DNA from: Flavobacteriales bacterium
GTDB lineage: Bacteria > Bacteroidota > Bacteroidia > Flavobacteriales_F > PHOS-HE28
DNA length: 64,000 bases
Assembly: GCA_016712535.1 (NCBI GenBank)
Contig: JADJQW010000003.1
Span: 1 to 64,000, forward strand
Direction of reading: 5' to 3'
Shown: positions 33,714 to 42,737 of the stretch, one piece after another
How the letters are laid out: the number at the start of each line of letters is the position of its first letter
Numbering within the stretch: position 1 is the first letter of the stretch
Program-made: the position numbers and the translations under genes
Notes under the pieces: generated by a model
Seen by the model: the letters and a program-made list of their open reading frames with translations, nothing else
Told to the model about the DNA's origin: nothing
Database searches by the model: none

Positions 33714-34028
33714 TTAGAGATGCGGTGCGATCACCTGCTGCAATTGCTCGGCGCTCATCACGCCGCTGCGGCGCCACACGGGTTGGCCGTTCTTGAAGAC
33801 GATGAGCGTGGGCACGCCCTGCACCTGATACGCTTGCGCGGCCGCTGGATTGCGGTCCACATCGATCTTGATCACGGTGGCTTGATCACCAACGCGGCGC
33901 TTGAGGTCCTCGAGGATGGGCCCCATCACACGGCAGGGGCCGCACCATTCAGCGGAGAAGTCCACCAGCACCGGCTTGTCGCCGGCGATCAGGTCCTTGA
34001 AGCTCGTTGCTCTTTGCGTGTCGGTCAT
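33714..34028 (-). CDS. Thioredoxin
   Basis: 104 residues with the full thioredoxin fold: VLVDFSAEWCGPCRVMGPIL (active-site CGPC near residue 31), the cis-proline segment VQGVPTLIVFKNGQ near 72. No signal peptide, so cytoplasmic. Start at the ATG at 34028 overlaps the stop of the small membrane protein (ATGA). In sulfur operons thioredoxins reduce persulfides carried by rhodanese, DsrE or CstB-type proteins. Confidence 0.93.
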   Translation of the reverse strand: MTDTQRATSFKDLIAGDKPVLVDFSAEWCGPCRVMGPILEDLKRRVGDQATVIKIDVDRNPAAAQAYQVQGVPTLIVFKNGQPVWRRSGVMSAEQLQQVIAPHL

Positions 34029-34249
34029 TTGACTTCGTGGTAGGTGAGTTCGTTCTCGGTCATCGTCTTTCGCCCTGGCGCGCAGCTTCCGGCGAAGCAG
34101 CAACCGGTGTTCAGGATGGCCTGGATGCTGAAGAAAGCGCCTGCCCCGAAGGCGAAGGCTTCGCCGCTGGCGATGCCTTGCCCGATGAAGGCGAGCCCGA
34201 TCCCCAGCCGCATCCAGCGTGACCAATGCCAATTGCGCAAGGCGATCAT
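34025..34249 (-). CDS. Small membrane protein, DUF2892-like
   Basis: 74 residues from the ATG at 34249, chosen because it overlaps the upstream rhodanese stop (ATGA) exactly as the next start overlaps its own stop. Two hydrophobic segments (RLGIGLAFIGQGIASGEA and AGAFFSIQAIL), then a cysteine-rich end GCCFAGSCAPG. It resembles the membrane parts found attached to rhodaneses in YgaP-type proteins, with extra cysteines that could accept sulfane sulfur (inference). Confidence 0.7.
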   Translation of the reverse strand: MIALRNWHWSRWMRLGIGLAFIGQGIASGEAFAFGAGAFFSIQAILNTGCCFAGSCAPGRKTMTENELTYHEVK

Positions 34250-34548
34250 GATAGCAAGGCTTGCACGTTCTGCCAAGGCCCTCCGTTGTACACCTCGAAG
34301 CCCGCGCTCTTCAGCGTATCGGCCGCCATGCCGCTGCGGGCGCCGCTGCGGCAGCAGGTGATCACCGGTTTCTCCTTGCTGAGCTTGCCCAATTGTCCCT
34401 GCAGGCGGTCGAGCGGGATGTTCACCGCGCCCTTGGGATGGCCGGAGCGGTATTCGTCGGGCGTGCGCACATCAATGATCTGCGCGCCTTCCTTGATTTT
34501 CTGGCCGAGGTCCACCTTGGGTCCGAGGCCGAAGAGCTTTCCGAACAT
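34246..34548 (-). CDS. Cytoplasmic rhodanese
   Basis: 100 residues, start at the ATG at 34548 (MFGKLFGLGPKVDLGQKIKE). Single rhodanese domain: IIDVRTPDEYRSGHPKGAVNIPL near residue 25 and active-site loop TCCRSGARSG near 66, with two adjacent cysteines. No signal peptide. Likely shuttles sulfane sulfur inside the cell with the thioredoxin encoded two genes later. Confidence 0.88.
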   Translation of the reverse strand: MFGKLFGLGPKVDLGQKIKEGAQIIDVRTPDEYRSGHPKGAVNIPLDRLQGQLGKLSKEKPVITCCRSGARSGMAADTLKSAGFEVYNGGPWQNVQALLS

Positions 34549-34623
34549 GGGAACTGGTTTGTTTATGGTGCAAAGGTCCGGTATGCGCGAGGCGGGGTGC
34601 GTGATGCGTATCACCGACCAGGC

Positions 34624-36018
34624 TCAGAACGCGTAGTTCACGATGATCTCCGCGTGGTGCATGTCCACCTTGTTCACGGCTTGCCGGGTGGTGTAGGCGG
34701 TGCCGCGCATCGGCAGCTTCACCAAGTAGATGAACTGGGCTGCAAGGCCTTTCCAGGTGCCGCTGAACTGGTACTGGGCGTTCACGTCGAACTGCTGGTA
34801 AGCCGGGAAGGCGTATTTGTTCAAGCGCGTGTTGCTCACCTCGGGAAGCCAATACTGTCCGGCATCGGCTTGCAGGCGCCATCCGTTCTCCGATCGCCAG
34901 ATGAGGTTGAGCGTTGCGGCATGCGCATCGCCAACGCCTTCGTTGCGTTCCCTTGGCAGGAAGGTGTAGAAAGGGTCGCGGCCCCACTCGCGGGGCATCA
35001 GGTAGCGCCCATCACCGGTGATGCGCGTGCAGTTGGCCTGCCAGCGGAATCGCCCCATCTTCATCCGGACGCGCCCGCTGAAGACCATCGACGCATCGGA
35101 TTGGAAGTAGGCGAGGCTGTCGTTGGCGTTGCCGCCGTTCATCACGCGGTCTTGTCGGATCGCCATCGCGCCCACCATCCAGCGGTCGTCGCGCGTGCCC
35201 CGTTCTAATTGCAGCATGGCCGTGTTGAAGGCATTGGCCACGAGCATGTTCCAGCCGGTGATCGTGAACTTGTGCTTCCAGGGTGCCGTGATGCCCGCCA
35301 TGGCTATGCCCGGCGAAACAGTGCGGCCCGCGTACCGGCTCGGCTTCCCATCGATGCCGATGCCCACCGGATAGAGACCGATGCTCTGCTCCACAGTGGA
35401 CCAGTTGGCGGTTGATCGCGGCGCCACCCGGTAGATCACGCCGCCCTCGAAGCGCACGCCCTTCGTGCTCCTATGCGACGCCCATAGGCCTTCAACCAGT
35501 CCCGGGTGCATGCGGCCATCCTGAGGGTTCATGAATGGCGTGATGAGCTCTTGGCGACCCAGGACGACGATCGTTCGATCGTCGCGCGCATGGTGATTGA
35601 GCTGGAATAGCTGAACGAAGGCGAGCTGGTTGTCGCGGCGCGGATTCGTCACGTCGAAGAGGCCGATCTCGTACCGGTTCGGGATCGCGGTGGAAGGGTC
35701 GGGCTTGGTGAGGTCCGCGCTCCACAGGTCGAAGGCGTAGCCTCCGGTCATGCGCAATTGGAGGCCGTGCCACCGAAGCGATGAGAATCCCAGCGAACCG
35801 CCGAAGGCCTGTGCATGGTAATCGGCGGTCGCACCATCGTTGAGGGTGCCCATGAGGAAGATGCGGAAACGGCCTTCGAGGGTGCCCTTGCGGATCACCT
35901 CGGGCAGGGGCGCGCCTTGCTTCAGCGTATCGCTGGGGGGCAGGTCCTGATCCGATTGCTGTGCCCTTGAGCTGGTCGCGGCCAGCAGGAACAGCAGAAT
36001 ACCGAGCTGACGGAACAC
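34624..36018 (-). CDS. Outer-membrane porin, OprD-like
   Basis: 464 residues: signal peptide MFRQLGILLFLLAATSSRAQ, then repeated amphipathic strands with alternating aromatic residues (for example RFRIFLMGTLNDGATADYHA near 50) and a C-terminal aromatic end (AEIIVNYAF). No TonB plug. The spacing NQLAFVQLFQLNHHARDDRTIVVLGRQ is seen in OprD/OpdH-type channels. In this operon it probably lets thiosulfate or another small sulfur anion into the periplasm. Family assignment is tentative. Confidence 0.65.
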   Translation of the reverse strand: MFRQLGILLFLLAATSSRAQQSDQDLPPSDTLKQGAPLPEVIRKGTLEGRFRIFLMGTLNDGATADYHAQAFGGSLGFSSLRWHGLQLRMTGGYAFDLWSADLTKPDPSTAIPNRYEIGLFDVTNPRRDNQLAFVQLFQLNHHARDDRTIVVLGRQELITPFMNPQDGRMHPGLVEGLWASHRSTKGVRFEGGVIYRVAPRSTANWSTVEQSIGLYPVGIGIDGKPSRYAGRTVSPGIAMAGITAPWKHKFTITGWNMLVANAFNTAMLQLERGTRDDRWMVGAMAIRQDRVMNGGNANDSLAYFQSDASMVFSGRVRMKMGRFRWQANCTRITGDGRYLMPREWGRDPFYTFLPRERNEGVGDAHAATLNLIWRSENGWRLQADAGQYWLPEVSNTRLNKYAFPAYQQFDVNAQYQFSGTWKGLAAQFIYLVKLPMRGTAYTTRQAVNKVDMHHAEIIVNYAF

Positions 36019-36034
36019 GGTGCTCCGTTACGGA

Positions 36035-36451
36035 CTAGAAGCCCGCCTTGATGTAGCTCCAGCCGTCCTCCTGCCGCTCCACGATGTGGATGATGCCGGC
36101 CTTTACATGTCCCGCTTCGGGCAGCACCTTGGCAGGGTCCAGGTTGCGCTCCCGGATGGTATTGTCGCAAGCGAGGAAGACGATGCCTTGAGCGGCGAAC
36201 TCCTTCACCTTTCCCTGAACGATGCTGCGATCGCTCATGAGCATGTCCATGCCGGGGCCATGGCACACCACCTCGAGCTGAAGGGAGGGAGCGGCTTCCT
36301 TCATGTTCTTGAATTGCTTCATCAGGTTCTTGTGCACGAGCGTATCGCCGCTGGTAAGCTGCATGACGATGCGATGCTGGCGAGCACCGACCTGGGCGGT
36401 CACCGTCACGGTTGCGAGGAGCAGTGGGATCAGCAGGAGGAGCTTCTTCAT
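36035..36451 (-). CDS. DsrE-family protein, exported
   Basis: 138 residues from the ATG at 36451 (MKKLLLLIPLLLATVTVTAQ), which is a signal peptide. The rest is a DsrE/DsrF-like fold: HRIVMQLTSGDTLVHKNLMKQF, LEVVCHGPGMDML and GIVFLACDNTIRERNLDPAKVL, with one cysteine on each of the two loops where sulfur carriers hold persulfide. Export is unusual because most DsrE proteins are cytoplasmic. It starts 56 bases after the truncated soxB remnant, which probably marks the original operon junction. Confidence 0.82.
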   Translation of the reverse strand: MKKLLLLIPLLLATVTVTAQVGARQHRIVMQLTSGDTLVHKNLMKQFKNMKEAAPSLQLEVVCHGPGMDMLMSDRSIVQGKVKEFAAQGIVFLACDNTIRERNLDPAKVLPEAGHVKAGIIHIVERQEDGWSYIKAGF

Positions 36452-36507
36452 GGCATGCAAAGGTGTGCCGCTGGCTGGTCGCGGTTCTGTGATATGGCTC
36501 ACGCTGT

Positions 36508-36729
36508 TCAGCGGAATTCGTAGTCGTACCCTTCCAGCTGGCTCAGCAGGTCCTGGGGTGCATCCGTAGCCGTGATGCGGCCTTCGACCTTGGGTGCCAC
36601 CGGACTGAACTTGCCGAAGTACTCGCGCAGGATGGTGTGCATGGTGATGTTCGCCCGGCGCGGGTTCTACACCTTCTCCATGCGGCAGAGCGTGTCGTCG
36701 GGATCGCCTTCGCGTTCGCAGGCGGCGAC
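36508..36729 (-). pseudogene. Truncated duplicate of the soxB 3' end
   Basis: Gap-free match to the last 74 codons of the intact soxB at 51422-53209. By hand alignment 26 of 222 bases differ, but nearly every codon change is silent: the peptide is identical except Lys to a TAG stop at 36667-36669 and one Ile/Val at the break. The match ends sharply at 36729 on the right and at the stop codon on the left. So the fragment evolved under selection in a functional gene and was cut off later. It most likely is the original end of soxB, displaced when the block to its right was inserted. Confidence 0.93.
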
Positions 36730-36760
36730 GGGCGGCGCAAGTCGAAGAGGGGTCGCACCA

Positions 36761-37429
36761 TCATTCTGCGGCGAACAGCGCGCTCGTACTGAGCCCGCCG
36801 GGGTTGCAGCCCTCCACGCCTTCGGGAATGGGCATTCCCAACGCGGTGTAGTACGCTTCCCATGCGGGGAAGAAAGCGCCGGTGCCTGGATCCTTGAATG
36901 TCATGGGCCGCTGCTCGAAGACACGGCTCCCATTGGCCCGATCGAAGGCCAGGGCTATCAGCTCCGTGCAATACAGCTTGCCATTGTCCGGGAGAAAAGC
37001 ATCATCGTACGGAACGCCTAGCATGGCCAGTGCTGTATCGGCGGCGCGTCCTGCCAACGTTCGGTGGATGGGCTGCACGCTTCCGTGCCACACCTTGGTG
37101 CTGCGCGCGTGGAAGTCGCGCAAGCTGGTGAGGTGAACATCCTTACCAATGGCCTCGATCACTGCGAGCGAATCGCCCAAGCGCACGATCATGCCAGCAT
37201 GGCTGAAGTCGTGGCCGCCGATGCCCTCGGTCACCTCCTCGATCGCATCGCACAAAGGGCCGCAGTCCAAGTCCTGGAAGAGGACGTCGCCGGGGCGAAG
37301 GACGGAACCACTGGACTCCACCAATGTCTTCTCGTCCGCATGGGCGGAGTGATCATCGTGCCTGCAGCCCGGTGGGAGCGTGCAGATGCACAGCCACAGG
37401 AACCAGGAGAACGGACGTGCTCCGTGCAT
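36761..37429 (-). CDS. YiiX/YebB-like NlpC/P60-family lipoprotein hydrolase
   Basis: 222 residues from the ATG at 37429. The hydrophobic start ends LPPGC, a lipobox with Cys 26. The papain-like YiiX fold is recognisable: GDVLFQDLDCG near residue 45, FSHAGMIVR (catalytic His) near 80, and KLYCTELIALAFD with the catalytic Cys near 165. Circularly permuted NlpC/P60 enzymes of this type hydrolyse peptide or acyl bonds. The start codon overlaps the fur-like stop by one base (TGATG), so they are translationally coupled, implying metal-responsive expression. Confidence 0.8.
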   Translation of the reverse strand: MHGARPFSWFLWLCICTLPPGCRHDDHSAHADEKTLVESSGSVLRPGDVLFQDLDCGPLCDAIEEVTEGIGGHDFSHAGMIVRLGDSLAVIEAIGKDVHLTSLRDFHARSTKVWHGSVQPIHRTLAGRAADTALAMLGVPYDDAFLPDNGKLYCTELIALAFDRANGSRVFEQRPMTFKDPGTGAFFPAWEAYYTALGMPIPEGVEGCNPGGLSTSALFAAE

Positions 37430-37839
37430 CACTTGCAGCTCTTGCACGTGCCTTCCAGGTCCAGGTGCCCCTGCTTCAAAGCGAAACCCTTGGGCAGCTT
37501 CACCTTCGGGAGTTCCACCGCCTCCAAACAGAACACGTGGCCGCAGTCGGTGCAGCGGAAGTGTGCGTGTGCATCGTTGTGGTGGCCATGGCCGCATTGA
37601 TCGGCGCATGGCGCGAAACAGCTCGTGCCCCGTGAATCCAGGACCCGATGCACGAGGCCTGCTTCCTCGAAGGCGTTCAGTGAACGAAAGATGCTGACGC
37701 GGTCGGCCGTAGCGGTCAAGCGGCCTTCCAGCTCCAGATGCGTCAGTGCGCGATCGCTTTTGCGCAGCAGGGCCAGCAGGTCCAGGCGAAGGGCGGTTAC
37801 GCGCAGGCCGTGATGGCGGAGGATGTCTTCGTCGGTCAT
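37429..37839 (-). CDS. Fur-family metalloregulator, probably Zur-like
   Basis: 136 residues from the ATG at 37839 (MTDEDILRHHGLRVTALRLD). N-terminal winged helix (VSIFRSLNAFEEAGLVHRV near residue 48), then a dimerisation domain with CxxC pairs for structural zinc (CTDC near 95 and CKSC at the very end), and a His-rich loop (CGHGHHNDAHAH near 80). The facing operon holds a COG0523 GTPase, DUF1826 and MerC, typical zinc-limitation genes, so Zur is the best guess. The gene is autoregulated if the inverted repeats at its promoter are its operators. Confidence 0.85.
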   Translation of the reverse strand: MTDEDILRHHGLRVTALRLDLLALLRKSDRALTHLELEGRLTATADRVSIFRSLNAFEEAGLVHRVLDSRGTSCFAPCADQCGHGHHNDAHAHFRCTDCGHVFCLEAVELPKVKLPKGFALKQGHLDLEGTCKSCK

Positions 37840-37845
37840 CGCGAA

Positions 37846-37853
37846 CAAATCTA
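37846..37853 (-). promoter_or_regulatory. -7 element of the fur-like gene
   Basis: CAAATCTA on the plus strand reads TAGATTTG on the minus strand, matching TAnnTTTG, 7 bases before the fur-like start codon. It abuts operator 1. No good -33 TTG is seen at the right distance. Confidence 0.5.
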
Positions 37854-37871
37854 ATGCAACACGGTTGCGTT
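37853..37871. promoter_or_regulatory. Operator 1, Fur/Zur-type inverted repeat
   Basis: AATGCAAC-ACG-GTTGCGTT: 8-base arms with a 3-base centre and one mismatch. It lies directly upstream of the fur-like -7 element and covers the TTG of the divergent promoter. Confidence 0.65.
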
Positions 37872-37893
37872 TGCGGATCTTACCCCATATTTG
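37865..37893 (+). promoter_or_regulatory. Promoter of the COG0523 operon
   Basis: TTG at 37865-37867, 18 bases, then CATATTTG at 37886-37893 (one mismatch to TAnnTTTG). Each end is covered by one inverted repeat. A leader of about 130 bases would follow before the GTPase ATG at 38028. Confidence 0.5.
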
Positions 37894-37908
37894 CCACTCA
37901 GTTGCATT
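37890..37908. promoter_or_regulatory. Operator 2, Fur/Zur-type inverted repeat
   Basis: TTTGCCAC-TCA-GTTGCATT: the right arm equals the ideal half-site and the left arm matches 5 of 8 bases. The centre is 37 bases from that of operator 1. It overlaps the -7/start region of the plus-strand promoter. Confidence 0.55.
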
Positions 37909-38027
37909 ATGTGCGTAGGCCCGAAGAAAATGGAGCACGCGGGAGAGAGCAGGTCAAGGGTTGAACGAACCGCTTGGCCCGGCAACGAGGGTAGTGGCTC
38001 TCTTCCCGTGTTCCACCAACGAACGAG

Positions 38028-39262
<1,235 letters not shown>

Positions 39263-39266
<4 letters not shown>

Positions 39267-39931
39267 ACCCTACGACCATGAGCACCACCTTCTCTCCCGC
39301 TATTGCCAACCTCGCCGCCGGACAGGAGTCCCGTGTGTTGGAACGCATCCACGAACCGGAGGTGAACATCGCCGTTTGGGAACGCAGCCAGCCTGTGCCC
39401 ATCGCAGAGATCAATGCGGTCCTTGGCCGACTGACCGGCGAGATCCGCACGCACGGCTGTGTCACCGCCATCATGGAGCACCTGCGCGAGGTGTTCACCA
39501 CCAAGGAGCTCGATGCGGAGCACCTGCTCCACGACATCGCGCTGCTCCTCGAAGGCTTTGCCAACACCAGCATGGTGAAGGACCTGCGCCTCTCGCTCAG
39601 CGCCGTGAACACCAACATGTGCCGCCGCTTCCATACCGATGTGAACGACCTGCGCCTGCTTTGCACGTATGTGGGGCCGGGCACGCTTTGGCTGCCCAAC
39701 GATGCGGTGAATGAAAAGGCCATTCGAAGCCGCGACCCTCACCTGCCCATCGAGCGCTCGCCGGAGGATGTGCAGCAGGTGGCCACCGGGCACGTGGCCA
39801 TCATCAAGGGGGCCTTGTATCCGGGCGATGGCGTGGCGGCCTGCGTGCATCGCAGCCCCACCATCGAGGAGACCGGAGAGCAACGGCTGCTGCTGCGGAT
39901 CGACACCAACGGACCCCTGCTCGACCTATGA
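39263..39931 (+). CDS. DUF1826-family protein
   Basis: 222 residues from the ATG at 39263 that overlaps the upstream stop. DUF1826 proteins recur next to COG0523 GTPases in zinc-limitation operons. The C-terminal half carries CRRFHTDVNDLRLLCTYVGPGTLWLP near residue 130 and GVAACVHRSP near 195: an HxD followed by a later His within beta strands, reminiscent of the iron triad of 2-oxoglutarate oxygenases. That likeness is my inference, not an established family property. No signal peptide. Confidence 0.82.
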
Positions 39932-40134
39932 TCCCGCACACCTACGAGGACTGGCACCGGTGCATCACGGTGGACTGCGGCATCACGCTCACCCGGCCCT
40001 TCGTGCTGGAGCGCCTCGCCATCCTGTCCGATGACGACCATCCCGAAACACAGCGGTTCATTCAGCTCTATGGCGATCCCCACCGGCTTGGGGTGGTGGC
40101 TTGGTATGAACGCGTACTTCCTCAGGTTTCCTGA
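39928..40134 (+). CDS. Small conserved-looking protein of the zinc operon
   Basis: 68 residues, ATG overlapping the DUF1826 stop by 4 bases, which strongly supports translation. Sequence features: YEDWHRCITVDCGITLT with two cysteines, RFIQLYGDPHRLGVVAWYERV. Helical, cytoplasmic. No family named with confidence. The tight overlap suggests it works with DUF1826. Confidence 0.65.
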   Translation: MIPHTYEDWHRCITVDCGITLTRPFVLERLAILSDDDHPETQRFIQLYGDPHRLGVVAWYERVLPQVS

Positions 40135-40218
40135 CCCCAGTATCACCACCCCACACCCTTGCCCCAATGACCGGCGTGTGACCCTTAGCTCAACGACCAC
40201 CGATCAAGCACAACGACC

Positions 40219-40995
40219 ATGGACGACTTCAAGCGCCGGGACTTCATCAGGTTGAGCGCACTGGGCTTTGCCGGCGTTGTGCTGCAGTTGCGTTCCATTT
40301 CCACCTACGCGCAGCAGGCGAATGGGCACATGGGCAGGTGGAACGCGGACACGCCGCTGAACTGGGACGCGTTCATCGAGCGGCTCACCCTGCTGGCCCG
40401 CAGCCAGCACGAACCGCATTGGAACGATGAGCGCTACATCAAACAGGTGAAGCGGCTCCTTCTACAGTGCGACTTCCCGGAGTTCGAGAACGTCAAACAG
40501 GCCATGCAGGCGTACGAGAACAAAAGGCAGAACTGGTTCGAGTCCGACAGATTGCACCATGAAGTGGACTTCCAGGTATCGCTCTTCCAGTTCGAGCCGG
40601 GTGAGTACATACCGCATCACGATCACCCGAATATGACGGGCGTTCTGAACGTCGTCTCCGGGAGCATCCTGACGAAGAACTACGACCTCGTCGAGCACCT
40701 CACCTCAGAAAGAGAGGTGGTGGTGAACGGAAGAACACATGTGCTGAAGAAATGCATTCTGCGGGAAACAGCAAGCGAGAACGTGGAGGCGGGGTCTGTG
40801 AGCATGCTCGGTGTGGACAAGGGCAACATCCATTCCATCATGCCGAATGCCTTTACCCAAATGGTGGACGTGTTCACCCCGGCATACAAGCAGGACACGA
40901 AGGCCAACTGGTACGACGTGAACGAGGATGGTTTCCACAACGGCCGAAAGCGCCTGTTCGAAGCTGAGTATCCGCGGTTGAATTTCGGAAAATGA
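40219..40995 (+). CDS. Tat-exported cupin, ADO/PCO-like thiol dioxygenase
   Basis: 258 residues. N-terminus MDDFKRRDFIRLSALGFAGV is a twin-arginine signal. The cupin core reads FQVSLFQFEPGEYIPHHDHPNMTGVLNVVSGS near residue 115-145, the hallmark of 2-aminoethanethiol dioxygenase/plant cysteine oxidase proteins (iron His pair in HxH before the HPxMT motif), with a third candidate His in NIHSIMPN near 200. These enzymes add O2 to thiols such as N-terminal cysteine or cysteamine. Folding with iron in the cytoplasm before Tat export would fit. Substrate unknown. Confidence 0.72.
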   Translation: MDDFKRRDFIRLSALGFAGVVLQLRSISTYAQQANGHMGRWNADTPLNWDAFIERLTLLARSQHEPHWNDERYIKQVKRLLLQCDFPEFENVKQAMQAYENKRQNWFESDRLHHEVDFQVSLFQFEPGEYIPHHDHPNMTGVLNVVSGSILTKNYDLVEHLTSEREVVVNGRTHVLKKCILRETASENVEAGSVSMLGVDKGNIHSIMPNAFTQMVDVFTPAYKQDTKANWYDVNEDGFHNGRKRLFEAEYPRLNFGK

Positions 40996-41020
40996 CGAAG
41001 GCAGGCAGGAACATCGCAAC

Positions 41021-41434
41021 ATGAGCCATTCAACCATTTCCCGCCCTCGCCTTGCCGACGGTCTCGGCATCCTCAACTCAGCCCTCTGCCTGGTGCATTG
41101 CCTGGCCATGCCGGTGTTCATCGCCGTGGGTGCCAGCTTCATGCAGCATCCGTCCGTCACCTGGGGCTTCATCGCTCTGGCATTCCTTGCCATGCGCAGT
41201 GCAATACGCAGCCGCAACAACGCCACTGTGGCCATGGTGCTCGGCATAGGCTGGGGCGTCTTCGCCGTGGGCATGGCGCTGGAAGGCGTTCACCCCGCTT
41301 TAGAGAACCTCACATACATCGGCAGCGGACTGCTCATCCTCGGGCACGTGCTCAACTGGATGGACTTCCGCGCCGTGATGCCTCTACCCAACGAACTGAA
41401 CAACACCCAAACTCCGAAAACCTCGAACCCATGA
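41021..41434 (+). CDS. MerC-domain membrane protein
   Basis: 137 residues with four hydrophobic segments: LGILNSALCLVHCLAMPVFI near residue 15 with the CxxxC pair (CLVHC) typical of MerC, then WGFIALAFLAM, VAMVLGIGWGVFAVGMAL and LTYIGSGLLILGHVL. MerC carries Hg(II) in mercury operons, but single MerC genes in Zur/Fur-type operons of Bacteroidota are thought to handle zinc or another metal. Its stop overlaps the start of the lipoprotein. Confidence 0.85.
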   Translation: MSHSTISRPRLADGLGILNSALCLVHCLAMPVFIAVGASFMQHPSVTWGFIALAFLAMRSAIRSRNNATVAMVLGIGWGVFAVGMALEGVHPALENLTYIGSGLLILGHVLNWMDFRAVMPLPNELNNTQTPKTSNP

Positions 41435-42009
41435 AGACGAACCTGAAGTACATGGCCATGGCTCTTTTAACTGCTGCCGCCATCACCGGCTGTAAGAAGG
41501 ATGATGATGACCCCGCTACACCCGCTCCCCCGCCCAACGAGGAGGAGCTCATCACCACCCTGCGCCTTCACTTCCACTCCGCCAATGATGTCGAGCACTT
41601 CCACTTCGAGTTCACGGACCTCGACGGCGATGGCGGGAACGTGCCCGTGATCGAAGCGGATACGCTCAGTGCGGACAGCATCTATACCGTGACCATCGAA
41701 GTGCTCAACGAGAGCGAGAGCCCGGCCGAGGACATCACCGCCGAGATCCTGGCTGAGGATGAAGACCACCAGTTCTTCTTCCAAGTGAGCGGCGTCAACG
41801 CCACCATGGCTTACAATGACGCGGATGCGGACGGCAACCCGGTGGGCCTGGCCACGACGTGGACCATCGGTGCAGCGAGCAACGGCAGTGTGATCGTCAC
41901 CTTGCGACATGAACCAGACAAGGGTGCGGCCGGTGTGAGCAGTGGCGACATCACCAATGCGGGCGGAGAGACCGACATCGAGGTCACCTTCCCCGTGGTG
42001 ATCGAGTGA
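41431..42009 (+). CDS. Acidic/His-bearing lipoprotein of the metal operon
   Basis: 192 residues from the ATG at 41431. Lipobox AITGC (Cys 21), an acidic/Pro spacer (KKDDDDPATPAPPPNEEE), then a beta-sandwich body with DLDGDGGN and the conserved ending VTLRHEPDKGAAGVSSGDITNAGGETD. Such lipoproteins in Bacteroidota are often labelled type 1 periplasmic-binding-fold proteins and accompany metal-uptake outer-membrane genes. Local motif HFHSANDVEHFHFEF could bind metal. Surface or periplasmic location is inferred from the lipobox. Confidence 0.78.
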   Translation: MKTNLKYMAMALLTAAAITGCKKDDDDPATPAPPPNEEELITTLRLHFHSANDVEHFHFEFTDLDGDGGNVPVIEADTLSADSIYTVTIEVLNESESPAEDITAEILAEDEDHQFFFQVSGVNATMAYNDADADGNPVGLATTWTIGAASNGSVIVTLRHEPDKGAAGVSSGDITNAGGETDIEVTFPVVIE

Positions 42010-42032
42010 CCATGGTTCTGTAGCCAAAAGAC

Positions 42033-42734
42033 ATGATACACATCGAAGCACTGCATAAACGCTACGGCGCGCATGAGGCCGTGAAGGGCTTGTCGCTTTC
42101 GTTGCAACGCGGCGAGGTATACGGACTGCTCGGCCCAAACGGCGCTGGGAAGAGCACCACCATCCGCATCCTGCTGGGCTTCGAGCCGTTCGAGAGCGGA
42201 ACCGTGCTTGTAGCGGGGCATGACATGCGCACCCACGCCGATGAGGCCCGCTCCCGGACCGGCTACATCCCGGAGAACGTGGAACTCTACCCCTTCCTCA
42301 GCGGCCTGGAGAACCTGGACCATTTCACGCGCTTGGGCGGATCGGCCCTGGCCAAGGCGGACCTGCGAGAGGCGTTGCTGCGCTGCGGGCTTGAGGCCGA
42401 TCACCACGGGAGGCGCCTTTCCTCCTACAGCAAGGGCATGCGGCAGAAGGTGGGCATCGCCATCGCCGTGGCGCGCAAGGCCGATGTGCTGTTGCTGGAT
42501 GAACCCGCCAGTGGACTGGACCCTGCCGCCAGCCGTGATCTGGGTGTGCTGCTGCGCGAACTGGCCAGGGGCGGCACCACCGTGCTCATGGCCTCGCACG
42601 ATCTCTTCCGGGTGCGCGAGACCTGCGACCGCGTGGGTATCCTCCAGCACGGCCGCATCGTGCGCGAGATGGGCGCCGCGCACATCGATGCCGCGGCCCT
42701 GGAACAGGCCTACCTGGAACACATCAACGGCTGA
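42033..42734 (+). CDS. ABC transporter ATP-binding protein
   Basis: 233 residues: Walker A GPNGAGKSTT near residue 37, Q-loop replaced in context GYIPENVELYPF, signature YSKGMRQKVGIAIAVA near 132, Walker B VLLLDEPASGLDP near 153, H-loop ASHD near 188. Signature SKGMRQK is typical of ABC-2 (NatA/DrrA-like) exporters. It serves the two DUF3526 permeases that follow (3-base gap). Confidence 0.93.
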   Translation: MIHIEALHKRYGAHEAVKGLSLSLQRGEVYGLLGPNGAGKSTTIRILLGFEPFESGTVLVAGHDMRTHADEARSRTGYIPENVELYPFLSGLENLDHFTRLGGSALAKADLREALLRCGLEADHHGRRLSSYSKGMRQKVGIAIAVARKADVLLLDEPASGLDPAASRDLGVLLRELARGGTTVLMASHDLFRVRETCDRVGILQHGRIVREMGAAHIDAAALEQAYLEHING

Positions 42735-42737
42735 ACC

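Noticed and set aside
36543..36971. 142-codon minus-strand open frame
   Set aside because: It crosses the soxB remnant and the YiiX gene in another frame. The remnant in the proper frame matches soxB codon by codon.
37909..38027. Riboswitch in the leader of the COG0523 operon
   Set aside because: The roughly 120-base leader shows no recognisable metal or cobalamin aptamer; the paired operators explain control better.
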